Source: Candidatus Woesearchaeota archaeon
GTDB lineage: Archaea; Nanobdellota; Nanobdellia; Woesearchaeales; JAHWIC01
Length of the DNA stretch: 64,000 nt
NCBI GenBank assembly: GCA_019322805.1
Contig: JAHWIC010000004.1
Location: 1 to 64,000 of the forward strand
Reading direction: 5' to 3'
Part shown: positions 39,691-49,214 of the stretch, piece after piece
Layout: every line of letters starts with the position of its first letter
Numbering within the stretch: the first letter of the stretch is position 1
Notes under the pieces: generated by a model
Told to the model about the DNA's origin: nothing
The model's input: only the letters and a program-made list of their open reading frames with translations
Databases searched by the model: none
Program-made: the position numbers and the translations under genes

Positions 39691-41492
39691 GCGAAGTATA
39701 TCTGAACAGCAAATTTGTAGGCTGGATCGAAGAGCCTAATTCTTTTATAGAGGGTATACGCTCAGAAAGAAGAAAAGGCAACATACAGGATAATGTAAAT
39801 GTAAAGTATGATGAATCATCAGAGCATGTTCATATCGAATGCCTGAGAGGCCGTGCAAGAAGGCCATTGATAGTTGTGAAGGAAGGAAGGCCTTTATTAA
39901 CAGAAAAGCATGTGAAGCAGCTTGAAAAGAATGAGATAGCATGGTCTGACCTGGTAAAGCAGGGTGTTGTAGAGTACCTTGATGCAGATGAAGAGGAAAA
40001 TGCATTAATTGCGTTCTTTGAGAAAGACCTTACTAATGAGCATACACACCTTGAGATAACTCCTTTAGCTATGCTTGGTTTATGCACATCACTCGTTCCA
40101 TATGCTAATTTTAACCAGTCAACAAGATTGAATGCAGGAAGCAAGAACCAAAAGCAGGCCTTAGGATTTTATGCAGCTAATTTTGCTGTGAGAATGGATA
40201 TGGATGTTAACATTCTGCACACCCCTCAAATACCGATAACCCAGACAATAATCCACGACATAAGTGATTATGAAAGCCATCCAGCAGGACAGAATATTGT
40301 GGTAGCGATAATGAGCTACAAAGGCTACAATATGGAGGATGCTATAATCCTTAACAAGGGCTCTATAGACAGAGGCTTAGGTCGCTCAACCTACTACAGG
40401 CCAAGCATAGCTGAAGAGCTAAGGTATGCTGGTGGTTTAGTTGATGAAATCTCGATTCCTGACAAGGATGTTAAAGGCTACAAATCTGAAAAAGACTACA
40501 GATTCCTTGAGGATGACGGAATAATATACCCTGAAGCTCAAATAGCCGAGGGAGATGTCATAATCGGGAAAACGAGCCCTCCAAGGTTCTTAAGCTCTCT
40601 GGAAGAATACAGTTTAGCTTCAAGCAGCAGGAGAGAAAGCTCAATTGCTGCAAAACACGGGGAAAAGGGTGTTGTTGATTTTATTCTGGTAACTGAGAAT
40701 GAAGAAGGCAACAAGCTGGTGCAGGTAAGGTTAAGAGACCAGAGAAGGCCTGAGATAGGAGACAAATTTACAAGCAGACATGGACAGAAAGGTGTTGTTG
40801 GCTTGATTGTATCCCAGGCAGACATGCCTTTTACCGCATCAGGTATTGTGCCTGACCTTATATTCTCTCCGCATGGAATACCGTCAAGAATGACAATCTC
40901 CCACCTAATCGAGCTGGTAGGAGGAAAGGTTGGATGCTTATCCTCAAGATACATTAATGGCACTACATTTGATGCTGAACCAGAAGAAAAATTAAGGAAG
41001 GAATTACTAAGCTTAGGATTCAGGGAGAACGGAACTGAAACACTCTATAACGGACAGACAGGAGAGCAGTTCCAGGCAAAGATCTTTGTTGGAAATATGT
41101 ATTACCTAAAGCTAAAGCACATGGTGGCTAATAAGATACACTCAAGAGCAAGAGGACCAATACAGCTTTTGACAAGGCAGCCAACTGAAGGCAGGGCAAA
41201 AGAAGGCGGCTTAAGGATGGGAGAGATGGAAAAAGACGCTTTAGTAGCGCATGGAGCTTCCCTGACACTAAAGGAAAGATTTGATTCTGACAAGACTGTT
41301 GTTCCTTTATGCGAGAACTGCGGCATAATAGCAGTTAGGGATGAATTCAAGGACAAATCATACTGCCCGATATGCGGCGATAATGTAGAGATAACCAACA
41401 TAGAGATAAGCTATGCATTCAAGCTTATACTTGATGAATTCAAATCATTGGGCATCTATCCAAAACTATTGTTAAAAAGCAAATATAAGTAA
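39687..41492 (+). CDS. rpoB1: RNA polymerase subunit B' (Rpo2 C-terminal part)
   Basis: 601 residues. NQSTRLNAGSKNQKQALGFYAANF, the hybrid-binding region (AIMSYKGYNMEDAIILNKGS, KTSPPRF, GDKFTSRHGQKGV) and SPHGIPSRMTISHLIE are conserved. The C-terminal zinc site has LCENCGIIAV and YCPICGDN. It completes the B subunit. rpoA1 starts 2 nt after its stop. Confidence 0.96.
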   Translation: MSEVYLNSKFVGWIEEPNSFIEGIRSERRKGNIQDNVNVKYDESSEHVHIECLRGRARRPLIVVKEGRPLLTEKHVKQLEKNEIAWSDLVKQGVVEYLDADEEENALIAFFEKDLTNEHTHLEITPLAMLGLCTSLVPYANFNQSTRLNAGSKNQKQALGFYAANFAVRMDMDVNILHTPQIPITQTIIHDISDYESHPAGQNIVVAIMSYKGYNMEDAIILNKGSIDRGLGRSTYYRPSIAEELRYAGGLVDEISIPDKDVKGYKSEKDYRFLEDDGIIYPEAQIAEGDVIIGKTSPPRFLSSLEEYSLASSSRRESSIAAKHGEKGVVDFILVTENEEGNKLVQVRLRDQRRPEIGDKFTSRHGQKGVVGLIVSQADMPFTASGIVPDLIFSPHGIPSRMTISHLIELVGGKVGCLSSRYINGTTFDAEPEEKLRKELLSLGFRENGTETLYNGQTGEQFQAKIFVGNMYYLKLKHMVANKIHSRARGPIQLLTRQPTEGRAKEGGLRMGEMEKDALVAHGASLTLKERFDSDKTVVPLCENCGIIAVRDEFKDKSYCPICGDNVEITNIEISYAFKLILDEFKSLGIYPKLLLKSKYK

Positions 41493-41493
41493 A

Positions 41494-44238
41494 ATGGCAG
41501 AAGAGAAGAAAAAGGATAAGGAAGAGAAGGCCAAGAAAGAGGCTAAAGAAGAGAAAACTGAAGCCAAGGAAGAAAAAGAATCTTCTGAGGAAAAAGCCAA
41601 AGAAAAAAAGGAAGAAGAAAGGGTATTTGAGCATGAGAAATACATACATAAAAAGATAGACAGGATTGTCTTTTCAGTATTCTCTCCAAAGATGATAAAG
41701 AAGATGGCCTCAGCCAAGATAGTCACGCCTGAGCTTTATGATAAAGAGGGCTATCCTGTTGATGGAGGCCTAATGGACATCAGACTGGGGGTCATTGATC
41801 CTGGCTTAAAATGCAAAACCTGCGGCTCTAAGCTTAAGGAATGCATTGGCCATTTTGGTTATATTGAGCTTGCAAGGCCGATAGTCCATATAAAATTCGT
41901 AAATATAGTCCTGAATCTTCTGAGATGCACATGCAGGGAGTGCGGCAGGGTTCTTATACCTAAGAATAAGATTGAAAAGTTTAAGGAAGAGCTTGATATT
42001 ATTGAAAGCGAGCAGGGCATAGAGCAGAGAAGAAAAGCAGTTAAGGATATGGTATCATCCCTTAAAACAACGCATAAATGCCCGTACTGCAAAAGCAGGC
42101 AGAAAAAGATAACACTTGACAAGCCAACAACATTCCTGGAAGATGAAAAAAGGATAACCCCAATAGAGGTAAGGGCCCGTTTGGAGAGGATCTCAGATGA
42201 TGACCTTGAGATATTTGGGATGAATCCTGCACATGTAAGGCCTGAGTGGATGGTTCTTACTGTTCTTCCAATCCCGCCTGTAACAATGAGGCCTTCAATC
42301 ACCCTTGAATCAGGGGAAAGAAGTGAGGATGATTTGACTCATAAGCTTGGAGACATTGTAAGGATCAACCAAAGATTATTTGAAAATATAAATGCAGGCG
42401 CTCCAGAGATTATAGTGGAGGATTTATGGGATTTGCTCCAGTATCACGTAACAACATTCTTTGATAACTCTGTAGCGCAATTGCCGCCGGCAAGGCATCG
42501 TTCAGGGCAGCCTCTGAAGACTATTACCGAAAGGATAAAAAGCAAGGAAGGCCGTATAAGGCACAACCTGGCTGGAAAACGTACCAACTTCTCAGCCAGA
42601 ACAGTGATTAGCCCTGATCCAAGGCTGGACCTGAATGAGGTAGGAGTACCGCTTGTAATGGCAATGAAGCTGACAGTTCCTGAGAGGGTTAATCCATGGA
42701 ATATTGCATATTTGAAGAAATTTATAGAGCGGGGGCCTGCAATTTATCCTGGAGCAAACTATATCATAAGGCCTGACGGCAAAAAGAAAAAGATTACTGA
42801 TGAAACAAAGGAAGCAAGCTTAGAGGAGCTGCAGCCAGGCTATGTTGTGGAGAGGCACCTGCTTGATGGTGATAAAGCCTTGTTTAACAGGCAGCCATCA
42901 TTGCACAGGATGTCCATGATGTGCCATTGCGTTAAGGTTTTGCCTGGCAAGACCCTGAGGCTGAACCCGGCTGTGTGCCATCCATATAATGCAGACTTTG
43001 ACGGAGATGAGATGAACCTGCACATACCTCAGACAGAAGAAGCAAGAGCAGAAGCAGAGGTATTGATGGAGGTGCAGACACAGCTCATCTCACCTAGGTA
43101 TGGTTTGAGCATAATTGGCTGTGTCCAGGATGCAATCTCAGGCAATTATATACTAACAAAAGAGCTTAGTATGGGCAGGGAAGAAGCTGTTGATTTATTG
43201 TCAGCTGTTGGCTTGACAGATTTCTCAAAGCTTCCAAGCAAGAAGATTGTGAGCGGCAAAGAGATCATTTCAGTGCTTATACCTGATGATTTTAATTTTA
43301 CCGGAAGAGCAAGACACTATGATAATAAATTAAGTAAAGAAGAGAATATAGATAACGATGCTTATGTAGTGATAAAAGATGGAAAGCTTGTCTCAGGCAT
43401 ACTTGACAGGAATCTGTTAGGAGAGGGCTCTGGTTTATTGCTAAGGAACATACACAAGAGATATGGAAAAGAATTTACAATAGAGTTGCTTGGCAACCTA
43501 TTCAGGCTTGGCATTGAAGTACTTTCAAAGCTCGGTTTCAGCTCAGCTGTCAGTGATACCGACCTGCCAGAGGATGCAAAGGTCAGGATAAGGGAAACAC
43601 TTGACAATGCAGGAAAGGAAGTTGACAACCTCGTAGAGCTCTATCACAACAACAAGCTGGAAACATTCCCTGGAAAGACGTTAAAGGAAACCTTGGAGCT
43701 TAAGATACTGGAGGTTCTTAACAGGGCAAGAAATGAGACTGGCAAATTAGTTGCTGTTCATGCTGACAAGAAAAGCCATACAATGATTATGGCTGACTCC
43801 GGAGCAAGAGGCAATCCTCTTAACCTGGCTCAGATGGCTGCTTGTGTAGGCCAGCAGGCTATGAGGGGAAAAAGGATTGAAAAAGGTTATTTTGACAGGA
43901 CATTATCTGTCTTTAAGAGAGGAGACCTAAGCCCGGTTGCACACGGCTTTATAAGCAATGGCTTCAAAAACGGATTAAGCCCGGCAGAGTTCTTCTTCGG
44001 AGCAATGACAGGCAGAGACTCATTGATGGATACTGCTTTGAGAACTCCAAAATCAGGCTACCTCTATAGAAGGCTTGCAAACGCTATGCAGGATCTAAAG
44101 GTCGAATATGATAATACTGTCAGAGACGCTGCCAAGAGGATTATCCAGTTTAATTATGGTGAGGACGGAATTGATGTTTCAAAGTCTGAAGGCGGCTCTA
44201 TCAATGTAAAAAGGATTATAAAATCGGTTAGTGGTTGA
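41494..44238 (+). CDS. rpoA1: RNA polymerase subunit A' (Rpo1 N-terminal part) with KE-rich extension
   Basis: 914 residues. The catalytic NADFDGDEMNLH (about 498-509) holds the three Asp residues that bind Mg2+. Zinc motifs are CKTCGSKLKECIGHFGY and CTCRECGR/CPYCKSR. The bridge-helix region lies toward the C-terminus (GFISNGFKNGLSPAEFFFGAMTGRDSLMDTALRT). The first 48 residues are a Lys/Glu/Ala repeat with no counterpart in other archaeal A'; the normal protein begins near KIDRIVFSVFSPK. The frame is open from the ATG with no alternative start that removes the extension. Confidence 0.96.
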   Translation: MAEEKKKDKEEKAKKEAKEEKTEAKEEKESSEEKAKEKKEEERVFEHEKYIHKKIDRIVFSVFSPKMIKKMASAKIVTPELYDKEGYPVDGGLMDIRLGVIDPGLKCKTCGSKLKECIGHFGYIELARPIVHIKFVNIVLNLLRCTCRECGRVLIPKNKIEKFKEELDIIESEQGIEQRRKAVKDMVSSLKTTHKCPYCKSRQKKITLDKPTTFLEDEKRITPIEVRARLERISDDDLEIFGMNPAHVRPEWMVLTVLPIPPVTMRPSITLESGERSEDDLTHKLGDIVRINQRLFENINAGAPEIIVEDLWDLLQYHVTTFFDNSVAQLPPARHRSGQPLKTITERIKSKEGRIRHNLAGKRTNFSARTVISPDPRLDLNEVGVPLVMAMKLTVPERVNPWNIAYLKKFIERGPAIYPGANYIIRPDGKKKKITDETKEASLEELQPGYVVERHLLDGDKALFNRQPSLHRMSMMCHCVKVLPGKTLRLNPAVCHPYNADFDGDEMNLHIPQTEEARAEAEVLMEVQTQLISPRYGLSIIGCVQDAISGNYILTKELSMGREEAVDLLSAVGLTDFSKLPSKKIVSGKEIISVLIPDDFNFTGRARHYDNKLSKEENIDNDAYVVIKDGKLVSGILDRNLLGEGSGLLLRNIHKRYGKEFTIELLGNLFRLGIEVLSKLGFSSAVSDTDLPEDAKVRIRETLDNAGKEVDNLVELYHNNKLETFPGKTLKETLELKILEVLNRARNETGKLVAVHADKKSHTMIMADSGARGNPLNLAQMAACVGQQAMRGKRIEKGYFDRTLSVFKRGDLSPVAHGFISNGFKNGLSPAEFFFGAMTGRDSLMDTALRTPKSGYLYRRLANAMQDLKVEYDNTVRDAAKRIIQFNYGEDGIDVSKSEGGSINVKRIIKSVSG

Positions 44239-44240
44239 GA

Positions 44241-45371
44241 ATGACAAAAGAATATGAAAAACAATTGCCAAAGAATATTGTTGAAGGCTTGAAGGAGAAT
44301 ATCCCAGGCAAGACTGCACAATCTAAGGTAGAGGGGATTTTTAAGAAGGCTGTTGAGGAATTTAAAGGAGCTAATGTTGAGCCTGGCGAGTCAGTTGGGC
44401 TGGTTTCTGCTGAAAGCATCGGCGAGCCAGGTACGCAGATGACCCTTAACACATTCCATTTTGCCGGTGTTGCAGAGATGAATGTTACAATGGGTCTGCC
44501 CAGGATTATTGAAATCCTTGACGGAAGGAAAGAGCTTTCAACGCCGATGATGGAGATCTATCTTAAAAAGCCCTATTCAGCAGGCAAAGGCGTAAGGGAT
44601 TTTGCTTTGTCTATAAAGGAAACAACACTAAAAGAGCTGGCTTTAGAGTTCCTAATAAACATGGCAGAGGGCATGATCGAAGTAAAGATAAACATTGACA
44701 AGCTCAAGGAATTAGGAATAACAATGGCTAGCCTGGTAAAATCAGTATCGAGCGAATTAAAGGGCTATACTGCGAAACAAAGTGAGGATTCGATCATACT
44801 GAAAGTCAGGGGCAAAGATGAGGCAATGAAAGAGATATACAAAGCAAAGGAGAAGGTAAAAGAGCTGCACATTAAGGGTGTTAAAGGCATCTCCCAGGTA
44901 CTGCCTGTCAGGAGAGGGGAAGAGTACATAATAATTACTGCAGGCTCAAACATGACCGATATATTGACTTTGCCTGAGGTGGATGCCGAGCGCACAACAA
45001 CAAACAATATCTTTGAGATAGAGGCTGTGCTTGGCATAGAGGCAGCCAGGCAAGCTGTAATAAATGAGGTTTACAAGGTTATTGAAAGCCAGGGCTTAAA
45101 CGTTGATATAAGGCATATTATGCTAGTTGCTGATACAATGTGCGCTTCCGGCAGTATAAAGGGCATAACAAGATATGGCATTGTGAGTGAAAAGGCATCT
45201 GTTCTTGCAAGAGCTTCGTTTGAAACCCCAATAAGGCATATTATAAATGCTGCTTTGATTGGAGAAGTCGACCAGCTGAATTCTGTTGTAGAGAATGTAA
45301 TGCTCAACCAGCCAATACCCATCGGCACTGGTTTGCCTGGTTTGGTCACAAAGATTAAGAAACAAGAGTAA
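44241..45371 (+). CDS. rpoA2: RNA polymerase subunit A'' (Rpo1 C-terminal part)
   Basis: 376 residues from ATG 44241; an overlapping TTG at 44235 is possible. ESVGLVSAESIGEPGTQMTLNTFHFAGVAEMNVTMGLPR is the trigger loop and following helix, and RHIMLVADTMCASGSIKGITRYGIV, KASVLARASFETP and HI-INAALIGEVDQLNSVVENVML complete it. It follows A' directly, as in most archaea. Confidence 0.96.
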   Translation: MTKEYEKQLPKNIVEGLKENIPGKTAQSKVEGIFKKAVEEFKGANVEPGESVGLVSAESIGEPGTQMTLNTFHFAGVAEMNVTMGLPRIIEILDGRKELSTPMMEIYLKKPYSAGKGVRDFALSIKETTLKELALEFLINMAEGMIEVKINIDKLKELGITMASLVKSVSSELKGYTAKQSEDSIILKVRGKDEAMKEIYKAKEKVKELHIKGVKGISQVLPVRRGEEYIIITAGSNMTDILTLPEVDAERTTTNNIFEIEAVLGIEAARQAVINEVYKVIESQGLNVDIRHIMLVADTMCASGSIKGITRYGIVSEKASVLARASFETPIRHIINAALIGEVDQLNSVVENVMLNQPIPIGTGLPGLVTKIKKQE

Positions 45372-45372
45372 A

Positions 45373-45663
45373 ATGGCGAAAGAAAGGGTTGACAGGAAGA
45401 TACTGGAGCTGAGAAAATTAATTGCTGAGAAAAAGCTCATTGTTGGTACTGAGAGAACCATTAAAGCCCTTAAGCTTGGCAAGCTTGAGAAGGTTTTTCT
45501 TTCCAGTAACTGCCGTACCAAAACTAAGGAAGATGTAAAGCATTACAGCAAGCTTTCAAAAGCAGGTGTCAGCTCATTAAGGTATCCTAATGACGAGCTT
45601 GGTGTGCTGTGCAAGAAGCCTTATTCTATTTCTGTTCTTGGATTACTTAAAGGTAAAAGTTAA
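45373..45663 (+). CDS. rpl30e: Ribosomal protein eL30
   Basis: 96 residues. An L7Ae-type fold: LIVGTERTIKALKLGKLEKVFLSSNC is the N-terminal RNA-binding part, and GVSSLRYPNDELGVLCKKPYSISVLGL the C-terminus. It is the usual gene after rpoA2. The start is one base after the rpoA2 stop (TAAAATG spacing) and the stop abuts nusA. Confidence 0.93.
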   Translation: MAKERVDRKILELRKLIAEKKLIVGTERTIKALKLGKLEKVFLSSNCRTKTKEDVKHYSKLSKAGVSSLRYPNDELGVLCKKPYSISVLGLLKGKS

Positions 45664-46074
45664 ATGAAAATAAAATACGACGCCAATATCTTAAAATATA
45701 TGTCCCTATTCGAATCATTGACTAGGTCTAAGCTCAAAGACTGCATTGTTAATGAGAGGCTCTTGTTTGTTGTAGAGCCTAATGAGATTGGGAAGGCCAT
45801 TGGAAAGAATGGCTCTAATGTCCACAGGCTTGAGGGCATACTTAGGAAGAAGATAAGGATTGTTGAATTCAGCCCTGAAGTTTGCCAGTTTGTCAGAAAT
45901 ATGATCTATCCCTTGCAGGCAAAAGATGTTAATGAAGAGAACGGCGTTGTTACAATCACTGGTCCAGACACAAAAACAAAAGGGTTGATGATTGGAAGGG
46001 ACGCGAAGAACCTCAATCTCCTTAAGGATATAGTCAGGAGATACTTTAGTATTGAAGATATTAAAGTTGTTTAA
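45664..46074 (+). CDS. nusA: NusA-like KH-domain protein
   Basis: 136 residues with two KH domains: FVVEPNEIGKAIGKNGSNVHRLEGILRKKI carries GKNG of KH1, and KGLMIGRDAKNLNLLKDIVRRYF the GRDA of KH2. Archaeal NusA keeps only these RNA-binding domains. Found between L30e and S12 in most archaea, as here; the role may be termination or ribosomal RNA transcription. A structured GC-rich element follows its stop. Confidence 0.93.
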   Translation: MKIKYDANILKYMSLFESLTRSKLKDCIVNERLLFVVEPNEIGKAIGKNGSNVHRLEGILRKKIRIVEFSPEVCQFVRNMIYPLQAKDVNEENGVVTITGPDTKTKGLMIGRDAKNLNLLKDIVRRYFSIEDIKVV

Positions 46075-46101
46075 AAAAATTTATTAAATTAATGCGTACG
46101 G

Positions 46102-46202
46102 AAAAATCCATTCATGGCGCAGATGCGACGGGGGTTGCCCCCTACGGGGTGTCGCATAGGACGCGAAGCGGCCGTCTGCCGCCAAGGATGAATGGATTTT
46201 TT
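46102..46202 (+). ncRNA. GC-rich structured element between nusA and rps12
   Basis: A perfect 14-bp stem AAAAATCCATTCAT (46102-46115) with ATGAATGGATTTTT (46188-46201) encloses GGCG-CAGA/TCTG-CGCC (46116-46123 with 46175-46183). Inside are two arms: TGCGAC/GTCGCA (46124-46156) topped by GGGGG/TTG/CCCCC, and GG-CGC/GAA/GCG-CC (46159-46173). The inside is far richer in GC than the flanks, as expected of a functional RNA in an AT-rich genome. The right arm ends in a T-run. It matches no tRNA, 5S, SRP or RNase P pattern I know. A stand-alone RNA or a terminator of the polymerase operon are both possible. Confidence 0.6.
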
Positions 46203-46238
46203 GATTTTAAGTCGTGAAATAAACAAATTAATAGTAAC

Positions 46239-46248
46239 CTTTTTAAAT
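46239..46248 (+). promoter_or_regulatory. TATA box for rps12-rps7
   Basis: CTTTTTAAAT lies 25-34 nt before the rps12 ATG at 46273, so rps12-rps7 can be transcribed without a leader, separately from the upstream polymerase operon. Confidence 0.6.
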
Positions 46249-46272
46249 TGAAATCAAATCCTTTTCTTGAAA

Positions 46273-46710
46273 ATGAGCAAGAAATCAAAAGGGCTTAACA
46301 CAGGAAAGAAGCTGAAGCTAAGAAGAAAGAGAAGTAGATGGAAGGATCCAAAATATACTCGTAAAGCCCTTAAATTAAAGGAGAAGTCTGACCCATTAAA
46401 AGGCGCTTCACAGGCAAAAGGGATTGTTCTTGAAAAGGTTCAGTTAGAGGCAAAACAGCCAAACTCTGCTATGCGTAAGTGCGTGAGGGTTCAGCTGATC
46501 AAGAACGGCAAACAGGTTACCTCTTTCTGCCCTGGCGACGGAGCAACAAAGCTTATTGATGAGCACGATGAGGTCATGATTGAGTGCATTGGCGGCGCAA
46601 AAGGAAAATCCAAAGGAGACATTCCAGGTGTTAGATGGCAGGTTATAAAGGTTAATGATCAAAGTCTAAATGCCCTATTAAGGGGAAAGATAGAAAAGGC
46701 ACGAAAATAA
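46273..46710 (+). CDS. rps12: Ribosomal protein uS12
   Basis: 145 residues from ATG 46273; an in-frame TTG six bases earlier is less likely. [24 protein letters not shown] is the decoding-center loop (with the P-N-S-A-x-R-K signature), and [16 protein letters not shown] is conserved. Decoding fidelity protein. It has its own TATA box and is followed by rps7 after one base. Confidence 0.95.
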   Translation: MSKKSKGLNTGKKLKLRRKRSRWKDPKYTRKALKLKEKSDPLKGASQAKGIVLEKVQLEAKQPNSAMRKCVRVQLIKNGKQVTSFCPGDGATKLIDEHDEVMIECIGGAKGKSKGDIPGVRWQVIKVNDQSLNALLRGKIEKARK

Positions 46711-46711
46711 A

Positions 46712-47311
46712 ATGGTTGATGTAAAGGCTTTTAACAGATGGCCAACAGAAGGCATTAAGGTGGATGATCCTGGTTTAGTGGATTATATATCCTTAGAGCC
46801 CAGAATAGTTCCCAAGACAGGTGCAAGGTATGTTGGAAACAGATTCCATAAAAGCAGGGTGTTTATTGTTGAAAGGCTGATTAACAAGATAATGGTAGCA
46901 GGCCATAAAAGCAAGAAGCACTACAGGACAAGCTACCATACAACAGGCAAAGCGCAGAATGCTTATGATATTGTTGAAAAAACATTCAGGCTGATTGAGG
47001 CTAGAACAAAGGAAAACCCAATCAAGGTTTTTGTAAAGGCTCTTGAGAATGCTGCTCAAAGAGAAGAGATAATTACTATAGAATATGGCGGTGCAAGGTA
47101 CCCAAAAGCAGTTGAATGCGCGCCTCAGCGCAGGATTGACCTAGCCCTGAGGCATATGACGCAAGGCGCTTATCATAAAGCATTTAACTCCAAAAAATCA
47201 ATTGAAGAGTTCTTAGCTGAAGAGATAATTAACGCTTACCAGTTAAACCAGAGCTCTAATGCAATTTCCAAGAAGCTTGAAGTTGAAAGGCAGGCTGATG
47301 CCAGTAGGTAA
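46712..47311 (+). CDS. rps7: Ribosomal protein uS7
   Basis: 199 residues. KVFVKALENAAQREEIITIEYGGARYPKAVE and RRIDLALRHMTQGAYHKAFN are the conserved RNA-binding segments, with VERQADASR at the C-terminus. It organises the small-subunit head. It ends the ribosomal/polymerase block and converges with an exported-protein gene (23 nt). Confidence 0.95.
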   Translation: MVDVKAFNRWPTEGIKVDDPGLVDYISLEPRIVPKTGARYVGNRFHKSRVFIVERLINKIMVAGHKSKKHYRTSYHTTGKAQNAYDIVEKTFRLIEARTKENPIKVFVKALENAAQREEIITIEYGGARYPKAVECAPQRRIDLALRHMTQGAYHKAFNSKKSIEEFLAEEIINAYQLNQSSNAISKKLEVERQADASR

Positions 47312-47334
47312 GTGATTTTTAAAGAAATAGAAGA

Positions 47335-48141
47335 TTATCTGTTCTTTCCTTTTTCTGTTGCCGGCGCAAAACTTTGCCCTTTACCATTACTTGCTCCTTT
47401 TGCAGTGAGCTTTCCTTTTGCTTTGCTCTCAGCTTTCCTTCCTACAACCTTGGCTTTTGCGCCTTCTCCTGCAGCTGCCCTTGCCTGCTCTTCTAAGGCA
47501 TTAAGCTGCTCATCGCTCAGGTTATTTGTGGCTTTTATCCTCAGCTTTGTCTTATCCTTCTTTGCCCTGACACTAAGCTGAGCCCTCATTGCAGAGCTGT
47601 CCACAGAGGCTATTACACCATTAAGCTGCGCCTGCTGCACAGCTGTCAAGCCCTTCATCTTTAATTTCATATTGTTTATTTCCAGTATAATGGTTCTGTG
47701 ATCATAAAGCAGCCCTTCAAATTCTATTTCATCTTCCAGCTCCTGCGCAGCACTTGCGCTGCCCAGGCTGGCTATGTCATTATTGACGCCTTCCATTGCA
47801 TCATTATGCGCTTTCTGCGCCTTTACTGCAGGCCTTAGTTTTCTTGCAGCCATCATTACCTGCAGTTCTACAAGCCTTTCTCTTGCATGCGCAAGGCCTT
47901 TCTTTGCTTTAGCTGATTTGTCAAATGTTAAAGCCAGGCTTACTTGTTCTGCTGCCCTTTCCAGCCCCCAGAGGGGATTATCAGGGGTTATTCCTGCTTC
48001 TTCCTCTATTTCTTCAGGTATCTCTGCCTCTTCCCCGCCGGAGATCATAACATTCATGGTTACTGCATCAGTCCCTACCTCAGCAAGCACTAACGGCCAG
48101 GCCATAAGCATTACTAAAAACAGCGAAATTATTTTTTTCAT
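47335..48141 (-). CDS. Exported DUF5667-type protein
   Basis: 268 residues. Signal peptide MKKIISLFLVMLMAWPLVLA. GITPDNPLWGLERAAEQVSLALTFDKSAKAK and LAHARERLVELQVMM are the DUF5667 signature. Long charged helices follow, then a Lys/Ala/Gly-rich C-terminus (KAKVVGRKAESKAKGK). Members are extracytoplasmic proteins of unknown function seen widely in archaea and actinobacteria. It converges with rps7. Confidence 0.82.
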   Translation of the reverse strand: MKKIISLFLVMLMAWPLVLAEVGTDAVTMNVMISGGEEAEIPEEIEEEAGITPDNPLWGLERAAEQVSLALTFDKSAKAKKGLAHARERLVELQVMMAARKLRPAVKAQKAHNDAMEGVNNDIASLGSASAAQELEDEIEFEGLLYDHRTIILEINNMKLKMKGLTAVQQAQLNGVIASVDSSAMRAQLSVRAKKDKTKLRIKATNNLSDEQLNALEEQARAAAGEGAKAKVVGRKAESKAKGKLTAKGASNGKGQSFAPATEKGKNR

Positions 48142-48246
48142 TTCTCTCCGCTTGGTGGATAAACCTATTTAAAGCTTTTTTATACTTGCTGAGTACTCCT
48201 TTCTGTGTTATGTATTTACTACAGATGAGTAATAAAAAGCGAAAGA

Positions 48247-48254
48247 TTTATATA
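48247..48254 (+). promoter_or_regulatory. TATA box for the receiver-domain gene
   Basis: TTTATATA ends 25 nt before the ATG at 48279, so the mRNA is probably leaderless. A further ATG at 48272 is out of frame. Confidence 0.6.
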
Positions 48255-48278
48255 GTAGGCCCCTCCCCTTAATGCATA

Positions 48279-49214
48279 ATGTCAACAAACGACCTTGATG
48301 CAAGAGTAGCAGGATATCTGTTAGAATTAAGGAGAAAACTGGATGATTCTTCTTCTCCATATGCTTTTGCAAGTGAATTTAACCATACTGTAAACAATAT
48401 TAATACAGGTTTGATGGGTTATATTGATATAGCTGCTAAGCTTGGTGGTAATCAAGCAGCAGAAGAGGTCAGCAAAAAGCTTGCAGAATTTAAGACAAAA
48501 AAAGATGCTATTGTTGGTGTCATAAAAGGTATGGGGTATAAGGGCGCATTTGACTCTACTGCATTTTATGAAAATGTTTGGTTAGCTGCTCAGAGAATGC
48601 TTTCAGATGCTTTCCAACCAATAAAAGATGGAATAGCTTCATTGAGTATTGAAGATAGTGCCACAGTTGAACAGGAAGCAAACAGGCTTGATCAGTATCT
48701 AGATGGCTCAGGAAGGCTTATTGGAGATATTTACAAAAGAGGAGATGAATATATTTTCAGAGATTCTGTAGGTGCAAGAGAAGCTGCATCTGCAGAGGCT
48801 GCAACTGTTGCTTATGCTGAAGAAAAGGAATCTGCTCCAGGCAAAAAAAGGGTCCTTGTTGTTGATGATGAACCTACCGTAAGAGATGTCGTAGCACGTA
48901 TGCTAGGCGCAGGTGGATATGATGTTTACAAGGCTTCAGGAGGACAGGAAGCTATACAGATGTTAGAAGAAGCCCATGAAGCAGGCAAACCGTATGATGG
49001 TTTAGTAACTGACATAAACATGCCTAATGTGTCAGGAAAAGATGTCCTGGAAGTAGCAAAGAGATTAAGGGTAGGAGCTCTAGCTTTAACAGGAAGGCCA
49101 GAGGAAATTTCTGATGCAGTAAAGGCAGGCGCTCATACCGGCCTAGGCAAGCCAGTTGTTATGAAAGACTTGCTTCCAAAGGTAGAATCTGCTTTAAGCC
49201 AATATAGATCTTAA
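48279..49214 (+). CDS. Receiver-domain protein with DHp-like N-terminal half
   Basis: 311 residues. Residues 190-308 are a REC domain: VLVVDDEPTVRD (acidic pair), GLVTDINMPNVSG (phosphoacceptor Asp), ALTGRP and GLGKPV (conserved Thr and Lys). Residues 1-150 are helical, and SEFNHTVNNINTGLMGYIDIA resembles the H-box of histidine kinases (phospho-His followed by N-N-x-x-x-G-x-x-G-Y). No ATPase domain is present, so it cannot phosphorylate itself and may relay phosphate between an unseen kinase and its own receiver. No DNA-binding domain is seen. Two-component proteins are rare in small archaeal genomes. Confidence 0.82.
   Translation: MSTNDLDARVAGYLLELRRKLDDSSSPYAFASEFNHTVNNINTGLMGYIDIAAKLGGNQAAEEVSKKLAEFKTKKDAIVGVIKGMGYKGAFDSTAFYENVWLAAQRMLSDAFQPIKDGIASLSIEDSATVEQEANRLDQYLDGSGRLIGDIYKRGDEYIFRDSVGAREAASAEAATVAYAEEKESAPGKKRVLVVDDEPTVRDVVARMLGAGGYDVYKASGGQEAIQMLEEAHEAGKPYDGLVTDINMPNVSGKDVLEVAKRLRVGALALTGRPEEISDAVKAGAHTGLGKPVVMKDLLPKVESALSQYRS

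Noticed and set aside
46102..46202. 5S rRNA, SRP RNA or RNase P RNA
   Set aside because: The length and conserved motifs of these RNAs are absent; only the fold and GC bias support a structured RNA.
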